From the NCBI GenBank assembly GCA_016286385.1, contig JAEESO010000007.1, positions 1 through 64,000 on the forward strand: 64,000 nucleotides of DNA, given 5' to 3'. The notes under the pieces are model-generated. The model searched no databases. It had not been told where the DNA came from and worked only from the letters and a program-made list of their open reading frames with translations. The translations under genes and the position numbers were made by a program. This document shows, piece after piece, positions 24,237-33,174 of the stretch (the stretch's first letter is position 1; each line of letters opens with the position of its first letter). This DNA is from Bacteroidales bacterium (GTDB taxonomy: Bacteria; Bacteroidota; Bacteroidia; Bacteroidales; UBA932).

Positions 24237-25640
24237 ATGAAGTACTACGACAAACTCATTTTCGAACTTTCAAAGGAAGGCCGATGCGGCTTTTCCCTCC
24301 CGGCCAACTCCTTCCCTTCGGGCGCTGAACTTCCCGCTGCACTAAGGCGTGAATCGGCCCTGGAACTGCCTGAGGTAAGTGAACCTGACGTTGTCCGTCA
24401 CTATACAAACCTCTCCCAGATGAACTTCGGCGTGGACACCGGCTTCTATCCGCTTGGATCCTGTACCATGAAGTACAATCCCAAGATCAACGAGGAAGTC
24501 TCTGCCCTTCAGGGCTTTGCCGGGCTTCATCCCCTCATGCACGCCGGCCTTACCAAAGGCGCCTTCAAGGTGTACCAGGAGATGAACAAGGCCCTTGCTG
24601 CCATAACCGGCATGTACACCTTCACCTTCGATCCCTGCGCCGGAGCACACGGTGAACTCACCGGCCTCATGATAATGCGCCAGTACCATATGATGAGGGG
24701 TGACCTTGGCCGCACCAAGGTCATTGTCCCGGACAGCGCCCATGGCACCAACCCTGCATCGGCCGCGGTATGTGGCCTGGAGGTGGTTGAGGTGAAGTCC
24801 CTTGAGAACGGACGCATTGACGTGGAGGCCCTGAAGCCCCTTCTTGGCCCTGATATCGCCGGCATCATGTTGACAAATCCCAATACCCTGGGCCTGTTTG
24901 AGACCCAGATCGAGGAGATTGCATCACTTGTTCACGGCTGCGGCGGCCTCCTGTACTACGACGGAGCCAACATGAACCCCCTGATGGGAGTTGTGCGTCC
25001 CGGAGACATGGGCTTTGACATCATGCACCTCAATCTTCACAAGACTTTCTCCACACCTCATGGCGGCGGCGGTCCCGGCAGCGGTCCCGTTGGCGTAGCA
25101 AAGCATCTGGAAGACTGTATCCCGGATCTGAGGGTGTCCGGTTTCCACGGAAACTTTGGAGTAATCCTCCGTGCTTACGCATACATCCTGGCCCTTGGCA
25201 AGGATCATATCAGGAAGGTGGGACAGTATGCTGTCCTCAGTGCCAACTACATCAAGGAAAGCCTCAAGGATGTCTACAAACTCCCCATCGAGGGCGTGTG
25301 CAAGCACGAATTCGTGTTTGACGGGCTTGTGAATGACGGGGCCCGTGAGGGCGTTCCCGGAGCCACCACCCTGGACGTTGCAAAGCGCCTTCTGGATTAC
25401 GGCTTCCACGCTCCCACCATCTATTTCCCGCTGCTTTTCCACCAGGCCCTCATGATTGAGCCCACTGAAACGGAGAGCAAGGAAACCATAGACGCTTTCA
25501 TTGAGGTTATGAGAAAAATTGCAGCGGAGGCTGCGGAGGATCCCGAGATCCTTCACAGCGCCCCCCACTGCACACCCATCTCACGCCCAGATGAAACCGC
25601 AGCTGCCCGTAACCCCATCCTAAAGTATCAGGACGCATAA
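24237..25640 (+). CDS. gcvPB: Glycine dehydrogenase (decarboxylating) subunit 2
   Basis: 467 aa. The pyridoxal-phosphate lysine is Lys269 in LNLHKTFSTPHGGGGPG; MTNPNTLGLFE-like LTNPNTLGLFE and NFGVDTGFYPLGSCTMKYNPKINE are typical. It is the catalytic subunit of the P protein. The N-terminus (YDKLIFELSKEGRCGFSLP) matches the family start. The end (RPDETAAARNPILKYQ) is complete. The next gene begins with GTG on the very next base. Confidence 0.96.
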   Translation: MKYYDKLIFELSKEGRCGFSLPANSFPSGAELPAALRRESALELPEVSEPDVVRHYTNLSQMNFGVDTGFYPLGSCTMKYNPKINEEVSALQGFAGLHPLMHAGLTKGAFKVYQEMNKALAAITGMYTFTFDPCAGAHGELTGLMIMRQYHMMRGDLGRTKVIVPDSAHGTNPASAAVCGLEVVEVKSLENGRIDVEALKPLLGPDIAGIMLTNPNTLGLFETQIEEIASLVHGCGGLLYYDGANMNPLMGVVRPGDMGFDIMHLNLHKTFSTPHGGGGPGSGPVGVAKHLEDCIPDLRVSGFHGNFGVILRAYAYILALGKDHIRKVGQYAVLSANYIKESLKDVYKLPIEGVCKHEFVFDGLVNDGAREGVPGATTLDVAKRLLDYGFHAPTIYFPLLFHQALMIEPTETESKETIDAFIEVMRKIAAEAAEDPEILHSAPHCTPISRPDETAAARNPILKYQDA

Positions 25641-26867
25641 GTGGAGGAACGTAGTCTGCATACAATTCTGAGTGGCTTCCAGAAGCCTGAGCTCCAGGAC
25701 CTTGGAAATATCCTTGGAAAGGAGCTCAGTGCCCGTTTCCGTAAATCCCAGCTGGTGGATGAGCTTCACAGCTACATCACTGGGGAGCCGCGTGAATGGA
25801 TGGCCCACCTTATGGAAAGGGACGTGAGGCTTCTGAGGGACCTTGTAAAGCAGGGCCCTGAGAAAGTGCAATATCAGGATTTTGCCGATTACCCGTCTCT
25901 CCTTGAGGTTACCGGGCTGGTTCAGTTTGACGATTCCGATGAGCATTTCCACAAGGTTTGGCTAAGCCGTGAGATGTATGACATTGTTGCTCCGGAGGTG
26001 GATAAAGTAATCCATGTGCTGGAGCGCAACGGTCAGTTCAAACTGGAAAGGGCTGCCCTTGGCTTCCTGAACCTCTATGGCGTCATGCCCACAGAACTGT
26101 TTGTGGACTGCCTGATGGAATGGTACAACCTTTACATAGGGGGCAGTGCAAAGCGTCTTTCAAAGATTCTGAGCACTACCCCCATCATAAAGATGTACCG
26201 TTATACGGATAAGTGGGGAGACTACGTATGCAGCCCGTGCGTCCCCGATGTTGATGAACTGATGACCCGCCTGGATTCCTTCAAAGGAGACTTCGCTCAT
26301 CTTGGTAACTGGGATGCCTACAAGGCCGGTTCCGGTGCCCCTTACTTTACTATCGGCCTTCAAACCCTTGAGGGAATGCGCCTGGAGCAGATGTATAAGC
26401 GCATAGGCTATGAGGGCTTTGACCTGGTGAAGGCCGTGCATGACACCTGGATGGAGTCACAGTTCACCTCAGGCCCACGTCCGGAGCTCTTTGACCCCAT
26501 CTTCGACAGCCCGCTCTTCGGGACGCTGGACAGGAATGCCCTGGAATCATTCTGCAACATAGTATCTGATTATGCCGACTCCCTTCCCAAGTGGTGCCTT
26601 GCAGGACATAGCGCAAAGGAAACTGGGGAATGCTTGGCCGACAGAGATGCCTGGAAGGACAATGAGGAAAGGCTGCAGGAGCCTCAGGAGGCCGATTACC
26701 CCCGCTGGAATATGCCGGAGCCCACAATAACGGATGGTTATGCCGGGGAGATGTCCTCTGACGGCTATCCGCTGGGACTTGCCATCCCTCACGTTGCCCC
26801 CAACGATCCATGCCCTTGCGGCAGCGGCCTCCGCTATTGCCGCTGTCATGGCCGATATATGAATTAG
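25641..26867 (+). CDS. SEC-C motif protein of unknown function
   Basis: 408 aa from a GTG start placed directly after the gcvPB stop. The body is helical and acidic with no enzymatic motif I recognise. The C-terminus carries a zinc-binding SEC-C-like motif, PNDPCPCGSGLRYCRCHG, in which CxC and CxC pairs bind one zinc as in SecA and many otherwise unrelated proteins. That motif usually mediates ribosome or protein contacts. No link to glycine cleavage is evident except position in the operon. An internal ATG start cannot be excluded, but GTG gives the gap-free arrangement seen elsewhere in this operon. Confidence 0.7.
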   Translation: MEERSLHTILSGFQKPELQDLGNILGKELSARFRKSQLVDELHSYITGEPREWMAHLMERDVRLLRDLVKQGPEKVQYQDFADYPSLLEVTGLVQFDDSDEHFHKVWLSREMYDIVAPEVDKVIHVLERNGQFKLERAALGFLNLYGVMPTELFVDCLMEWYNLYIGGSAKRLSKILSTTPIIKMYRYTDKWGDYVCSPCVPDVDELMTRLDSFKGDFAHLGNWDAYKAGSGAPYFTIGLQTLEGMRLEQMYKRIGYEGFDLVKAVHDTWMESQFTSGPRPELFDPIFDSPLFGTLDRNALESFCNIVSDYADSLPKWCLAGHSAKETGECLADRDAWKDNEERLQEPQEADYPRWNMPEPTITDGYAGEMSSDGYPLGLAIPHVAPNDPCPCGSGLRYCRCHGRYMN

Positions 26868-26869
26868 CC

Positions 26870-27550
26870 ATGGAAGGTAAGCTCACTCTTGAGCCGGTTG
26901 CGTATTACAGGGGCTCATTCGGTTCCAAATTCGGGATTCCCCGCCAGAGTTCACTGGCTGAAAGCCTTAGTGGTAAGATAGTCTTCACCGACAAATACAA
27001 GGTCCAGGAAGCTCTCCGCGGCCTTGAAGGATTCAGCCACATCTGGCTCATCTGGGGCTTCTCTGCGAATAAGGAAGCAAAAGGGGAGTGGCAGCCAACC
27101 GTCCGTCCGCCGCGCCTTGGCGGAAACACCGCCGTTGGCGTCTGGGCCACGCGGTCCCCGTACAGGCCAAATCCAATCGGCCTTTCCTGCGTTGAAATTG
27201 AGAAAATCTCTGGCTGTGAAATCCGGGTAAGGGGAGCAGACCTTATGGACGGCACCCCTATCTATGATATCAAACCCTATGTAAGCTACGCCGATTCCCG
27301 TCCTGAAGCGCTGTCTGGCTTTGCCCAAGATGCCCCTCAGAGGGCCCTGGATGTGATTATTCCTGAGAACCTGCCCCTTGATCAAAGGCAGAGGAAGGCT
27401 CTTGAGGAGGTCCTGTCACTGGACCCGCGCCCCGCTTATCAGGACAGCCCTGACAGGGAATACGCCTTCCCCTTTGAAGGGAAGGATGTCCGTTTCAAAG
27501 TTGAGGGGAAAGTCCTTACCGTTACTGGTTACGGAACTCGGAAGGGGTGA
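26870..27550 (+). CDS. trmO: TrmO/TsaA-family tRNA methyltransferase
   Basis: 226 aa from ATG 26870, two bases after the SEC-C stop; an upstream in-frame ATG at 26810 lies inside the preceding gene and is rejected. Family motifs are KFGIPRQ, GLEGFSHIWLIW, RPPRLGGNTAVGVWATRSPYRPNPIGLS and LMDGTPIYDIKPYV. In E. coli the enzyme (formerly YaeB) methylates t6A37 of threonine tRNA to m6t6A using S-adenosylmethionine. The C-terminal domain (PAYQDSPDREYAFPF) is the YaeB-type extension. Overlaps the convergent AraC-type regulator by 29 bp. Confidence 0.88.
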   Translation: MEGKLTLEPVAYYRGSFGSKFGIPRQSSLAESLSGKIVFTDKYKVQEALRGLEGFSHIWLIWGFSANKEAKGEWQPTVRPPRLGGNTAVGVWATRSPYRPNPIGLSCVEIEKISGCEIRVRGADLMDGTPIYDIKPYVSYADSRPEALSGFAQDAPQRALDVIIPENLPLDQRQRKALEEVLSLDPRPAYQDSPDREYAFPFEGKDVRFKVEGKVLTVTGYGTRKG

Positions 27551-28271
27551 ATCCCGTCTTTTTCTTGAAGAATCTGGCAAAATAGGACTGGTCTGGTACG
27601 CCAACGCGCCCGGCTATGTCTCCAACAGGTACTGTTGGGTCTTTCAGAAGCATCTTGGCCATATTTATGCGCGCAATCTCTATCCAGTCTATTGCGGTAC
27701 GGTGAGTGTGCTGCTTGACGGTTTTGTTGAGATAGTTTGGTGTAACGTTCAGCTCAGCAGCGTATTCACTCACGGAGAACTGGGCGTTCCTTCCTTCAAA
27801 GACCATCTGTAGGAACTTCTCCGGTATGGCCGCAACTTTACCGCTTGGCCTTACCTGACACAGGATCATATCTATGGCACTCTGCAGAAATGCGTAATCC
27901 TTGTCTTCCATGGCCGTGAGCATGCGCCTGAACAGATTTGCCATGAACACTGCGTCGTCAAACCAGAAACTCTGAAGATGGGGTTTGGAGGCACGGAGGA
28001 CCGGATAGGAGGCGTCCTTGAGGAAACTCATTGAGAATGACCCCATATAGCCGTGGCAGCAGTTGTAGTGCTTGAGAAGGATCCTCTTGCTTTCAGGGAC
28101 TATGATAAGCTGCCCTGGGCCTATTAGGTAGTTCATCCCGTCAATATCGGCCAGGGCCTCTCCTTCCGACAGGAAGGCATATACATAGCGGTCCAGAATG
28201 TATCCGCTGATGTCTACAGGCTCCGTGTAGCCCTCAATCTTCAGTTCGTGAATTGTAATACCTGATTTCAT
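27522..28271 (-). CDS. AraC-family transcriptional regulator
   Basis: 249 aa. The N-terminal cupin-like sensor (about 1-140) includes GEALADIDGMNYLIGPGQLIIVPES. The C-terminal double HTH (about 165-249) has FSVSEYAAELNVTPNYLNKTVKQHTHRTAIDWI and VPVGDIAGRVGVPDQSYFARFFKKKTGFTPSEFR, a clear AraC signature. The gene begins one base after the stop of the DUF5686 gene, as the last gene of the minus-strand operon from 33109, so it is probably autoregulated or controls that envelope operon. Inducer unknown. Confidence 0.9.
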   Translation of the reverse strand: MKSGITIHELKIEGYTEPVDISGYILDRYVYAFLSEGEALADIDGMNYLIGPGQLIIVPESKRILLKHYNCCHGYMGSFSMSFLKDASYPVLRASKPHLQSFWFDDAVFMANLFRRMLTAMEDKDYAFLQSAIDMILCQVRPSGKVAAIPEKFLQMVFEGRNAQFSVSEYAAELNVTPNYLNKTVKQHTHRTAIDWIEIARINMAKMLLKDPTVPVGDIAGRVGVPDQSYFARFFKKKTGFTPSEFRNQ

Positions 28272-28272
28272 A

Positions 28273-30756
28273 CTAGAATTCTACATCCAGTCCTATATTA
28301 ACTGTAAAGTTCTTTCCGTCTTCGCGGGGGTGTGTCACCCTCCAGTATGCGTCTACGCGTAGGATGCGGAAGATGTTTGAGATGCCCACGCCAAGTTCCA
28401 CGTAGGGGACTTCCAGTGTCTGGAGTTTCATGTTGTCCGGCACTATGAACATTCCGTGGTTGCGGTCGTTGGCCTCAGTTAGAGTTCCCCATGCAAAACG
28501 GGCGGTCACAACTTCCCTGAGGTCAAGTTTTTTGAGGAGAGGAATCTTTCCAAGGAAGAATCCGTTGAAATTGTGAACGTAATAACCGGTGAGCCAGCGG
28601 TCCGACGCAAACTCGAAGAAGTCCATACATGAGAAGGCCGATTTATCCAGGAAATACGACTGGTTGCCCTCGTGGAGTTTGAGGAGGGTATAGGGGACCG
28701 ATCCCCAGATGGCACCGCCCTGCAGCATGAATTTTCCAAATCCCACGGCCGTGGAAGGCACTTTCCAGGTTATCTGGGCCTCTGTCTTGATGTATCCTAT
28801 GTCTCCTTCGGTTATGCCCGGGATACCGCCGTAGACATCGAGTGTTATGACGGGGTATTTGGTGAAGAGGTAGTGCTTTAGGAAGTAGCCGCGGCTTACT
28901 CTCTCGTCAAAGGAGAAGCGGAGCTGCCCATGGACCTCGTTGGTTGAGTAGCTGTCCTGGATCTGGCCATCCTCCCTCCTTATGTATTTCACAATGTCGT
29001 TGCCCCAGATGCGGGACTGGGTAAGTTGGAGGACGGAGTTAATCTCACGGCAGAATTCGTGGTCGTAGTGGATATCCAGGCTCCGGACCATATTGCGCTT
29101 GCTGCCGATGTCTTTGGCCAGGATGGAAGAGAAGACGTTGGGAACTGAAAACACTCCTGAACCGCTGCCAAACTGCTTGTAGTCATAGGTGGCGGTGACA
29201 AAGAGCTTGCGTGTCTTCTCCCTTCCAAGCATCCATTCAAGGGTGGCTTCGCCCTTTACTCCCTTGTCTCCGAATCCGTAGGCTACGTATCCTCCAAGGC
29301 GGAGTTTCTCATTCCATTCCTTGAGAGTGCGGCCCCCAAGCTGGAGCCGGAAGCCTTCCTGACCGGTGTAGGAGACTGTGCGGGCCCATCGGCCAAACTC
29401 AAATTTCCAGGGCTTTACTTCCACATAGTTGTTCACAAGGGTCCTTGCAACCCCGTACGTGCCCTTGTAAAGGTTCGTGCCCTGGAAGGTTTCCACCATC
29501 TCATAAATGCCCTGCTCCCTTTCAGTGAGCTCGTACGGGCGGGCATCGGCCCAATACTCCTCATCCCCGCCGGTGACGTCCCTCATCACCACAGCTTCCG
29601 TGGATGTGAGAGCGTCATGGTCTGTTATGGGGCCGATTTCCGGCACCTCATATTTCATGTTGCGGTTGGCAAGGAAGGAGACCAGCTTGGATTTATCGCT
29701 GACGCTGATGGAGAAATCAATGAACAGGTGCTCTTCATCGTAGAACCAGTGACCGCTGGGGAGGCGGCGGTTCACGATCTCAAAGTTGATGTGACGGATC
29801 CAGTTTACGTTGGAGGAAGGTGAGAGCTGGGCGTGGACGCTCCTTATGCCAAAATCCTCGGCATCAAACTGCATCTCTCCGTCAAGTGTGGGGGATGTGA
29901 CAAGGCTCTTGGGATGGAAGCGTAGGACGTACGTTTTTCGGCCTTCTACCTGCAGGCTGTCAACAAGGAAATAGTTGTAGAATATATGGGAGGACGCTGC
30001 TGCAGGGTTGGGGATTTCCAGGTTGAAAACGCCAATTGAAGGCTTGTAGAAGTTGGTCTTGAGGAGGTAGGAGCCCGTGAACTGGCGCACTACGTTGTCC
30101 TCTTCCAGGCCGGAAATACGGCTTGCGCGCATGACTTCCCTTATCCAGGACGGATTCTCCGAGTGGTATACGTCAGAGACGTTTTCCGATATCATCACGG
30201 GGATGAAGGGCTTGCCAGTTATGGCCGATGTATCGGCATACTCCCTTATGAAGCCCACGTTCTTGTCCAGGACCTTGAGCTTCAGGAAATCCTCCATGTT
30301 GGTTACATCGAACTCTATCTTGGAGTAGAGGTGGGAACTCCAGTCAGGGCCGGCGTCCGGGTCATTCTTTGCAAGGGACTGGTCCAGCTTTTTGAGGACT
30401 GACTTGATATAGCGGTCGTCGGGCTTCACTATTGCTGCGTCCAGCTGGCGCTTGTCCGGGAGAAGGTGGAAGTTTATCTCAGAGAAGGCGCCCTTGTTCA
30501 CCTCTATTGAAAGGGGCTCGTATCCAAGAAGCTGCGCCGTAAGGACCTTGGCGTCAGGGGAGCGCGTCTCTATGCTGAACCGCCCGTCCAAATCGGAGGT
30601 TATGCCGATGGTAGTGCCGTCAAAGTAGATTCCCACAAAAGGGAGAGGCTCTCCGGTTTCTGCATCATATACTCCGCCTCTTACACGCGTAGACTGTCCG
30701 GCTGCGTTAAATGCAGCCAGAAGCACTATGAGTGATATCAGAAGCCTCTTTATCAA
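28273..30756 (-). CDS. DUF5686 outer-membrane protein with N-terminal carboxypeptidase-regulatory-like domain
   Basis: 827 aa. The start is TTG at 30756, overlapping the upstream SDR stop as TTGA; it is the only start that keeps the signal peptide (IKRLLISLIVLLAAFNAAGQ). Residues about 24-100 form a CarboxypepD_reg-like beta-sandwich (RVRGGVYDAETGEPLPFVGIYF). A long region of alternating beta strands ends in aromatic NVGLDVEF-like VNIGLDVEF, a beta-barrel end. DUF5686 proteins are Bacteroidota outer-membrane proteins of unknown function with TonB-receptor-like plug features. Operon position between lipid enzymes and an AraC regulator suggests an envelope-lipid role. Confidence 0.82.
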   Translation of the reverse strand: MIKRLLISLIVLLAAFNAAGQSTRVRGGVYDAETGEPLPFVGIYFDGTTIGITSDLDGRFSIETRSPDAKVLTAQLLGYEPLSIEVNKGAFSEINFHLLPDKRQLDAAIVKPDDRYIKSVLKKLDQSLAKNDPDAGPDWSSHLYSKIEFDVTNMEDFLKLKVLDKNVGFIREYADTSAITGKPFIPVMISENVSDVYHSENPSWIREVMRASRISGLEEDNVVRQFTGSYLLKTNFYKPSIGVFNLEIPNPAAASSHIFYNYFLVDSLQVEGRKTYVLRFHPKSLVTSPTLDGEMQFDAEDFGIRSVHAQLSPSSNVNWIRHINFEIVNRRLPSGHWFYDEEHLFIDFSISVSDKSKLVSFLANRNMKYEVPEIGPITDHDALTSTEAVVMRDVTGGDEEYWADARPYELTEREQGIYEMVETFQGTNLYKGTYGVARTLVNNYVEVKPWKFEFGRWARTVSYTGQEGFRLQLGGRTLKEWNEKLRLGGYVAYGFGDKGVKGEATLEWMLGREKTRKLFVTATYDYKQFGSGSGVFSVPNVFSSILAKDIGSKRNMVRSLDIHYDHEFCREINSVLQLTQSRIWGNDIVKYIRREDGQIQDSYSTNEVHGQLRFSFDERVSRGYFLKHYLFTKYPVITLDVYGGIPGITEGDIGYIKTEAQITWKVPSTAVGFGKFMLQGGAIWGSVPYTLLKLHEGNQSYFLDKSAFSCMDFFEFASDRWLTGYYVHNFNGFFLGKIPLLKKLDLREVVTARFAWGTLTEANDRNHGMFIVPDNMKLQTLEVPYVELGVGISNIFRILRVDAYWRVTHPREDGKNFTVNIGLDVEF

Positions 30757-31547
30757 GAATACAGGGCGTTTATGAGAGAGAGTTTCCAGCTTTCGGGCAG
30801 AATCCGTGCCAGAAGGCCCACGGCCTTGTAATCCAGGCGGGGGATTACCCTTACTGCCATCTTTTTGCGTTTGAGTTGCTTAAGGATAGCCTTTGCTATT
30901 ACCTCCGGCTTCATGCCGCCAAGCTCATCCTTCTCAATCTTGCGGAGGTTTTTCCTCAGGCTTTCATCATACGGAGTGCCTTCTGAGGCATTGACTTTCC
31001 TGGCCTGGGTGAATCCGGTTGCAACGTCTCCGGGGAGGATGCTGCAGCATTGGATGCCTGTGCCTTTGAGTTCCATCCTGAGGCCTTCTGTAAGTGAAAG
31101 CATTGCCGCTTTGGCCGATGAATAGAAGACCTGGAAGGGGAGCTGGAGCACGGCCATTACGGACGTAACCGTGATGATGCGCCCGTGGCCCTGCTTACGG
31201 AACACGGGAAGGCAGGCCTGGATGGTCTTGAGGGCACCAAAGTAGCAGGTCTCGAACTGAGCCCTGGCGTCTTCCTCCGTGGTGTACTCTACCGGGCCAT
31301 AGATGCCGTTTCCTGCGTTGCAGATGACGGCATCTAGCCGGCCATCGGCCTCAAGTATCTGATCAACAGCTGCCTTGAGGGTGGCGGCGTCATTGACGTC
31401 CAGTTTTATGGGAACTATGCCGGGATGGGCCTCTGTGGCCGTTCCGCGCCTTGAGCCGGCATAGACTTTCATGCCTGCATTGGCCAAAACCTTTGCCGTT
31501 TCCGCGCCAATTCCACTGCTGCCGCCGGTGATGAGTACTATTTCCAT
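30753..31547 (-). CDS. Short-chain dehydrogenase/reductase
   Basis: 264 aa. The NAD(P)-binding motif TGGSSGIG starts at residue 7. The active site has Ser in VTSVM and Tyr-x-x-x-Lys in YSSAKAAM, and NAG is present in VICNAGNG. Classical SDR of the type that reduces 3-oxoacyl or lipid keto groups or sugars. Its C-terminal segment (KRKKMAVRVIPRLDYKAVGLLARILP) is basic and amphipathic, as in membrane-associated SDRs. It overlaps the acyltransferase gene by 10 bases and the DUF5686 gene by four, so it is in the lipid operon; a ketone intermediate of lipid synthesis is a reasonable but untested substrate. Confidence 0.88.
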   Translation of the reverse strand: MEIVLITGGSSGIGAETAKVLANAGMKVYAGSRRGTATEAHPGIVPIKLDVNDAATLKAAVDQILEADGRLDAVICNAGNGIYGPVEYTTEEDARAQFETCYFGALKTIQACLPVFRKQGHGRIITVTSVMAVLQLPFQVFYSSAKAAMLSLTEGLRMELKGTGIQCCSILPGDVATGFTQARKVNASEGTPYDESLRKNLRKIEKDELGGMKPEVIAKAILKQLKRKKMAVRVIPRLDYKAVGLLARILPESWKLSLINALYS

Positions 31548-32398
31548 AATTGGCTTCTGTTTATGAAGTTATGGGGGACGGGGATAGAGTATACGCTGTC
31601 ACGGAGGAATTGTTTGAACTGATCCTCCGGGATGGCTTTCTGGGCTTCAACGCTTATTGTGGGGCCGATAATCACGCGCGGGTGGCTGCCCTTCTTGTTG
31701 AAAACCTCATGGAAGAGGCGTGTGAAGCGCAGTTTGTAGTGGATGAGGCCAAGAAGGTAGTAGAACATGGAATTACGGTCGGCAAACCTTATGGGCACTA
31801 TAGGAACGCCGGCCTTGCGGATAAGTCTTATGGCGGCATCCTGCCACTCCCTTTCACGGATAATCCAGCCTTCGCGGGGTTTTAGATCGGCCACGGCACC
31901 GGAAGGGAAAAGGATGAGTGGCTCTCCGCTTTTTATCTGTAGGAGGGCGCTCTTTACTCCGTTTATGCTGGTGGATGTGGTTTCCCTTTTTGTGGTGGTG
32001 GGATTCACTGAGATGAAATTGGGCTCCAGGCCCTTGATCCAACTCAGGAACTCATTTACCATGGCCTTTGCTCCGGGACGTTTGTGGCCTATGAGGTCTA
32101 CCAGGCATATCCCGTCAAGATGGCCGTAAACGTGATTTGCTATCACTATGAAGGCACCTTCCGGAAGGCTTTCAAGGCGTTCGGGATTACCCACGGCGAA
32201 ATCCACCTGGGCATAATCCAGAATGCCTTTTGCAAAGTCCGGCCCCGGTTTGGTCCCTTGCTTCCACACGTAGTCGTGGAGTTCATTCACGTGGTCAATG
32301 CCCGTGAATTTGAGGGCCAGCCTGAAAAGAATCTTCCCCGCTTTTCCTTTGAAAACCGGGGAGAGTTTTACGGCGTCTTCTGGAGTTATGACCTGCAT
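31538..32398 (-). CDS. PlsC-type lysophospholipid/glycerol acyltransferase
   Basis: 286 aa. The acyltransferase block I is ANHVYGHLDG (the His and Asp of the NHxxxxxD variant found in the hemolysin-like subfamily), block III is FPSGAVAD and block IV is VPIVPIRF. Enzymes of this subgroup transfer acyl chains to lysophosphatidic acid or to amino-acid lipids such as ornithine and glycine lipids in Bacteroidota. Adjacent to a CDP-alcohol phosphatidyltransferase (6-bp gap) and an SDR, so a membrane-lipid synthesis or remodelling unit is likely. Acceptor not determinable. Confidence 0.82.
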   Translation of the reverse strand: MQVITPEDAVKLSPVFKGKAGKILFRLALKFTGIDHVNELHDYVWKQGTKPGPDFAKGILDYAQVDFAVGNPERLESLPEGAFIVIANHVYGHLDGICLVDLIGHKRPGAKAMVNEFLSWIKGLEPNFISVNPTTTKRETTSTSINGVKSALLQIKSGEPLILFPSGAVADLKPREGWIIREREWQDAAIRLIRKAGVPIVPIRFADRNSMFYYLLGLIHYKLRFTRLFHEVFNKKGSHPRVIIGPTISVEAQKAIPEDQFKQFLRDSVYSIPVPHNFINRSQLWK

Positions 32399-32404
32399 CT
32401 TGCT

Positions 32405-33109
32405 CTAGTCCTTCTTAATTGGATCCTGCTGGTTGAAATACTTGAGGTCCTTGAAGAAACTTACTATATAAGCTGCAAAGATTGCAAGTGCCGCAGCTAC
32501 GGCAATGTAATCGAACAGGCCCACCTGGAAGTCGTTGTGGAAGATGGTGATGGGCTTTTTCCACTGTGAGAGCCAGGGGATGTAGATGAAGCAGATGTTT
32601 ACGATGATAAGGATGAGGCGGAACTCCGTGGGACCCATTCCGGCGTATGTGAGGCGCATTTCACCTTTGAGGTGGCAATCTATGTAAACGTAGATACTGA
32701 GCATGAAATAAGCCACCAGGGCAAACATTGCAAAGCTCATGTTCACAAGGGGACTGAGGCCCACTCCCACAAACATTATGGTTTCATTGATAACATCTAC
32801 GTTGTGGTCAATGTAGAAGCCGTAGGTTTTGCGCTGGGTGTTCCTTACGCGTGCCAGGGAACCGTCCAGGGAATCTCCGAACCAGTTGATCACAAGGCCC
32901 AGGCAGGAAAGCCACAGCCAGTTCAAGTTAAGGTTTGCAAGGGCGTAACCCGTGGCCATTACGATGGCGCCCAGAAAGCCCACGAATGTGAGCATGTCTG
33001 AGGTAACCCAAGAGGGCATACGCTGTGCCAGCCACACCAGTACTTTCTTCTCCAGCGGGTTAAGAATTGAAGTTTGGATTCTTGCCGCCTGTTTTTTGTC
33101 TTCGGACAT
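32405..33109 (-). CDS. CDP-alcohol phosphatidyltransferase
   Basis: 234 aa with about six membrane segments. The family signature DGX2ARX8-9GX3DX3D is visible as DGSLAR followed by GFYIDHNVD. The enzyme displaces CMP from a CDP-activated lipid or alcohol to form a phospholipid head-group linkage in the inner membrane. The alcohol substrate cannot be read from sequence. Start ATG 33109 lies 24 nt after a TATCTTTG box. It is the first gene of the operon that continues with acyltransferase, SDR, DUF5686 and AraC genes. Confidence 0.9.
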   Translation of the reverse strand: MSEDKKQAARIQTSILNPLEKKVLVWLAQRMPSWVTSDMLTFVGFLGAIVMATGYALANLNLNWLWLSCLGLVINWFGDSLDGSLARVRNTQRKTYGFYIDHNVDVINETIMFVGVGLSPLVNMSFAMFALVAYFMLSIYVYIDCHLKGEMRLTYAGMGPTEFRLILIIVNICFIYIPWLSQWKKPITIFHNDFQVGLFDYIAVAAALAIFAAYIVSFFKDLKYFNQQDPIKKD

Positions 33110-33133
33110 AGGTTTAAGTTATATATTAACTTA

Positions 33134-33170
33134 CAAAGATAAAAAATTTCCGCAGAAAACGCTAACTTTG
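33134..33170. promoter_or_regulatory. Divergent -7 boxes of the CDP-alcohol transferase and DUF5715 genes
   Basis: Minus TATCTTTG at 33134-33141 (24 nt before the transferase start). Plus TAACTTTG at 33163-33170, only 4 nt before the DUF5715 ATG. Spacing between boxes is 21 bp, unlike the 12-bp modules. Confidence 0.6.
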
Positions 33171-33174
33171 TGCT

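Noticed and set aside
24924..25568. 214-codon minus-strand open frame inside gcvPB
   Set aside because: Antisense shadow; no start signal and no recognisable fold.
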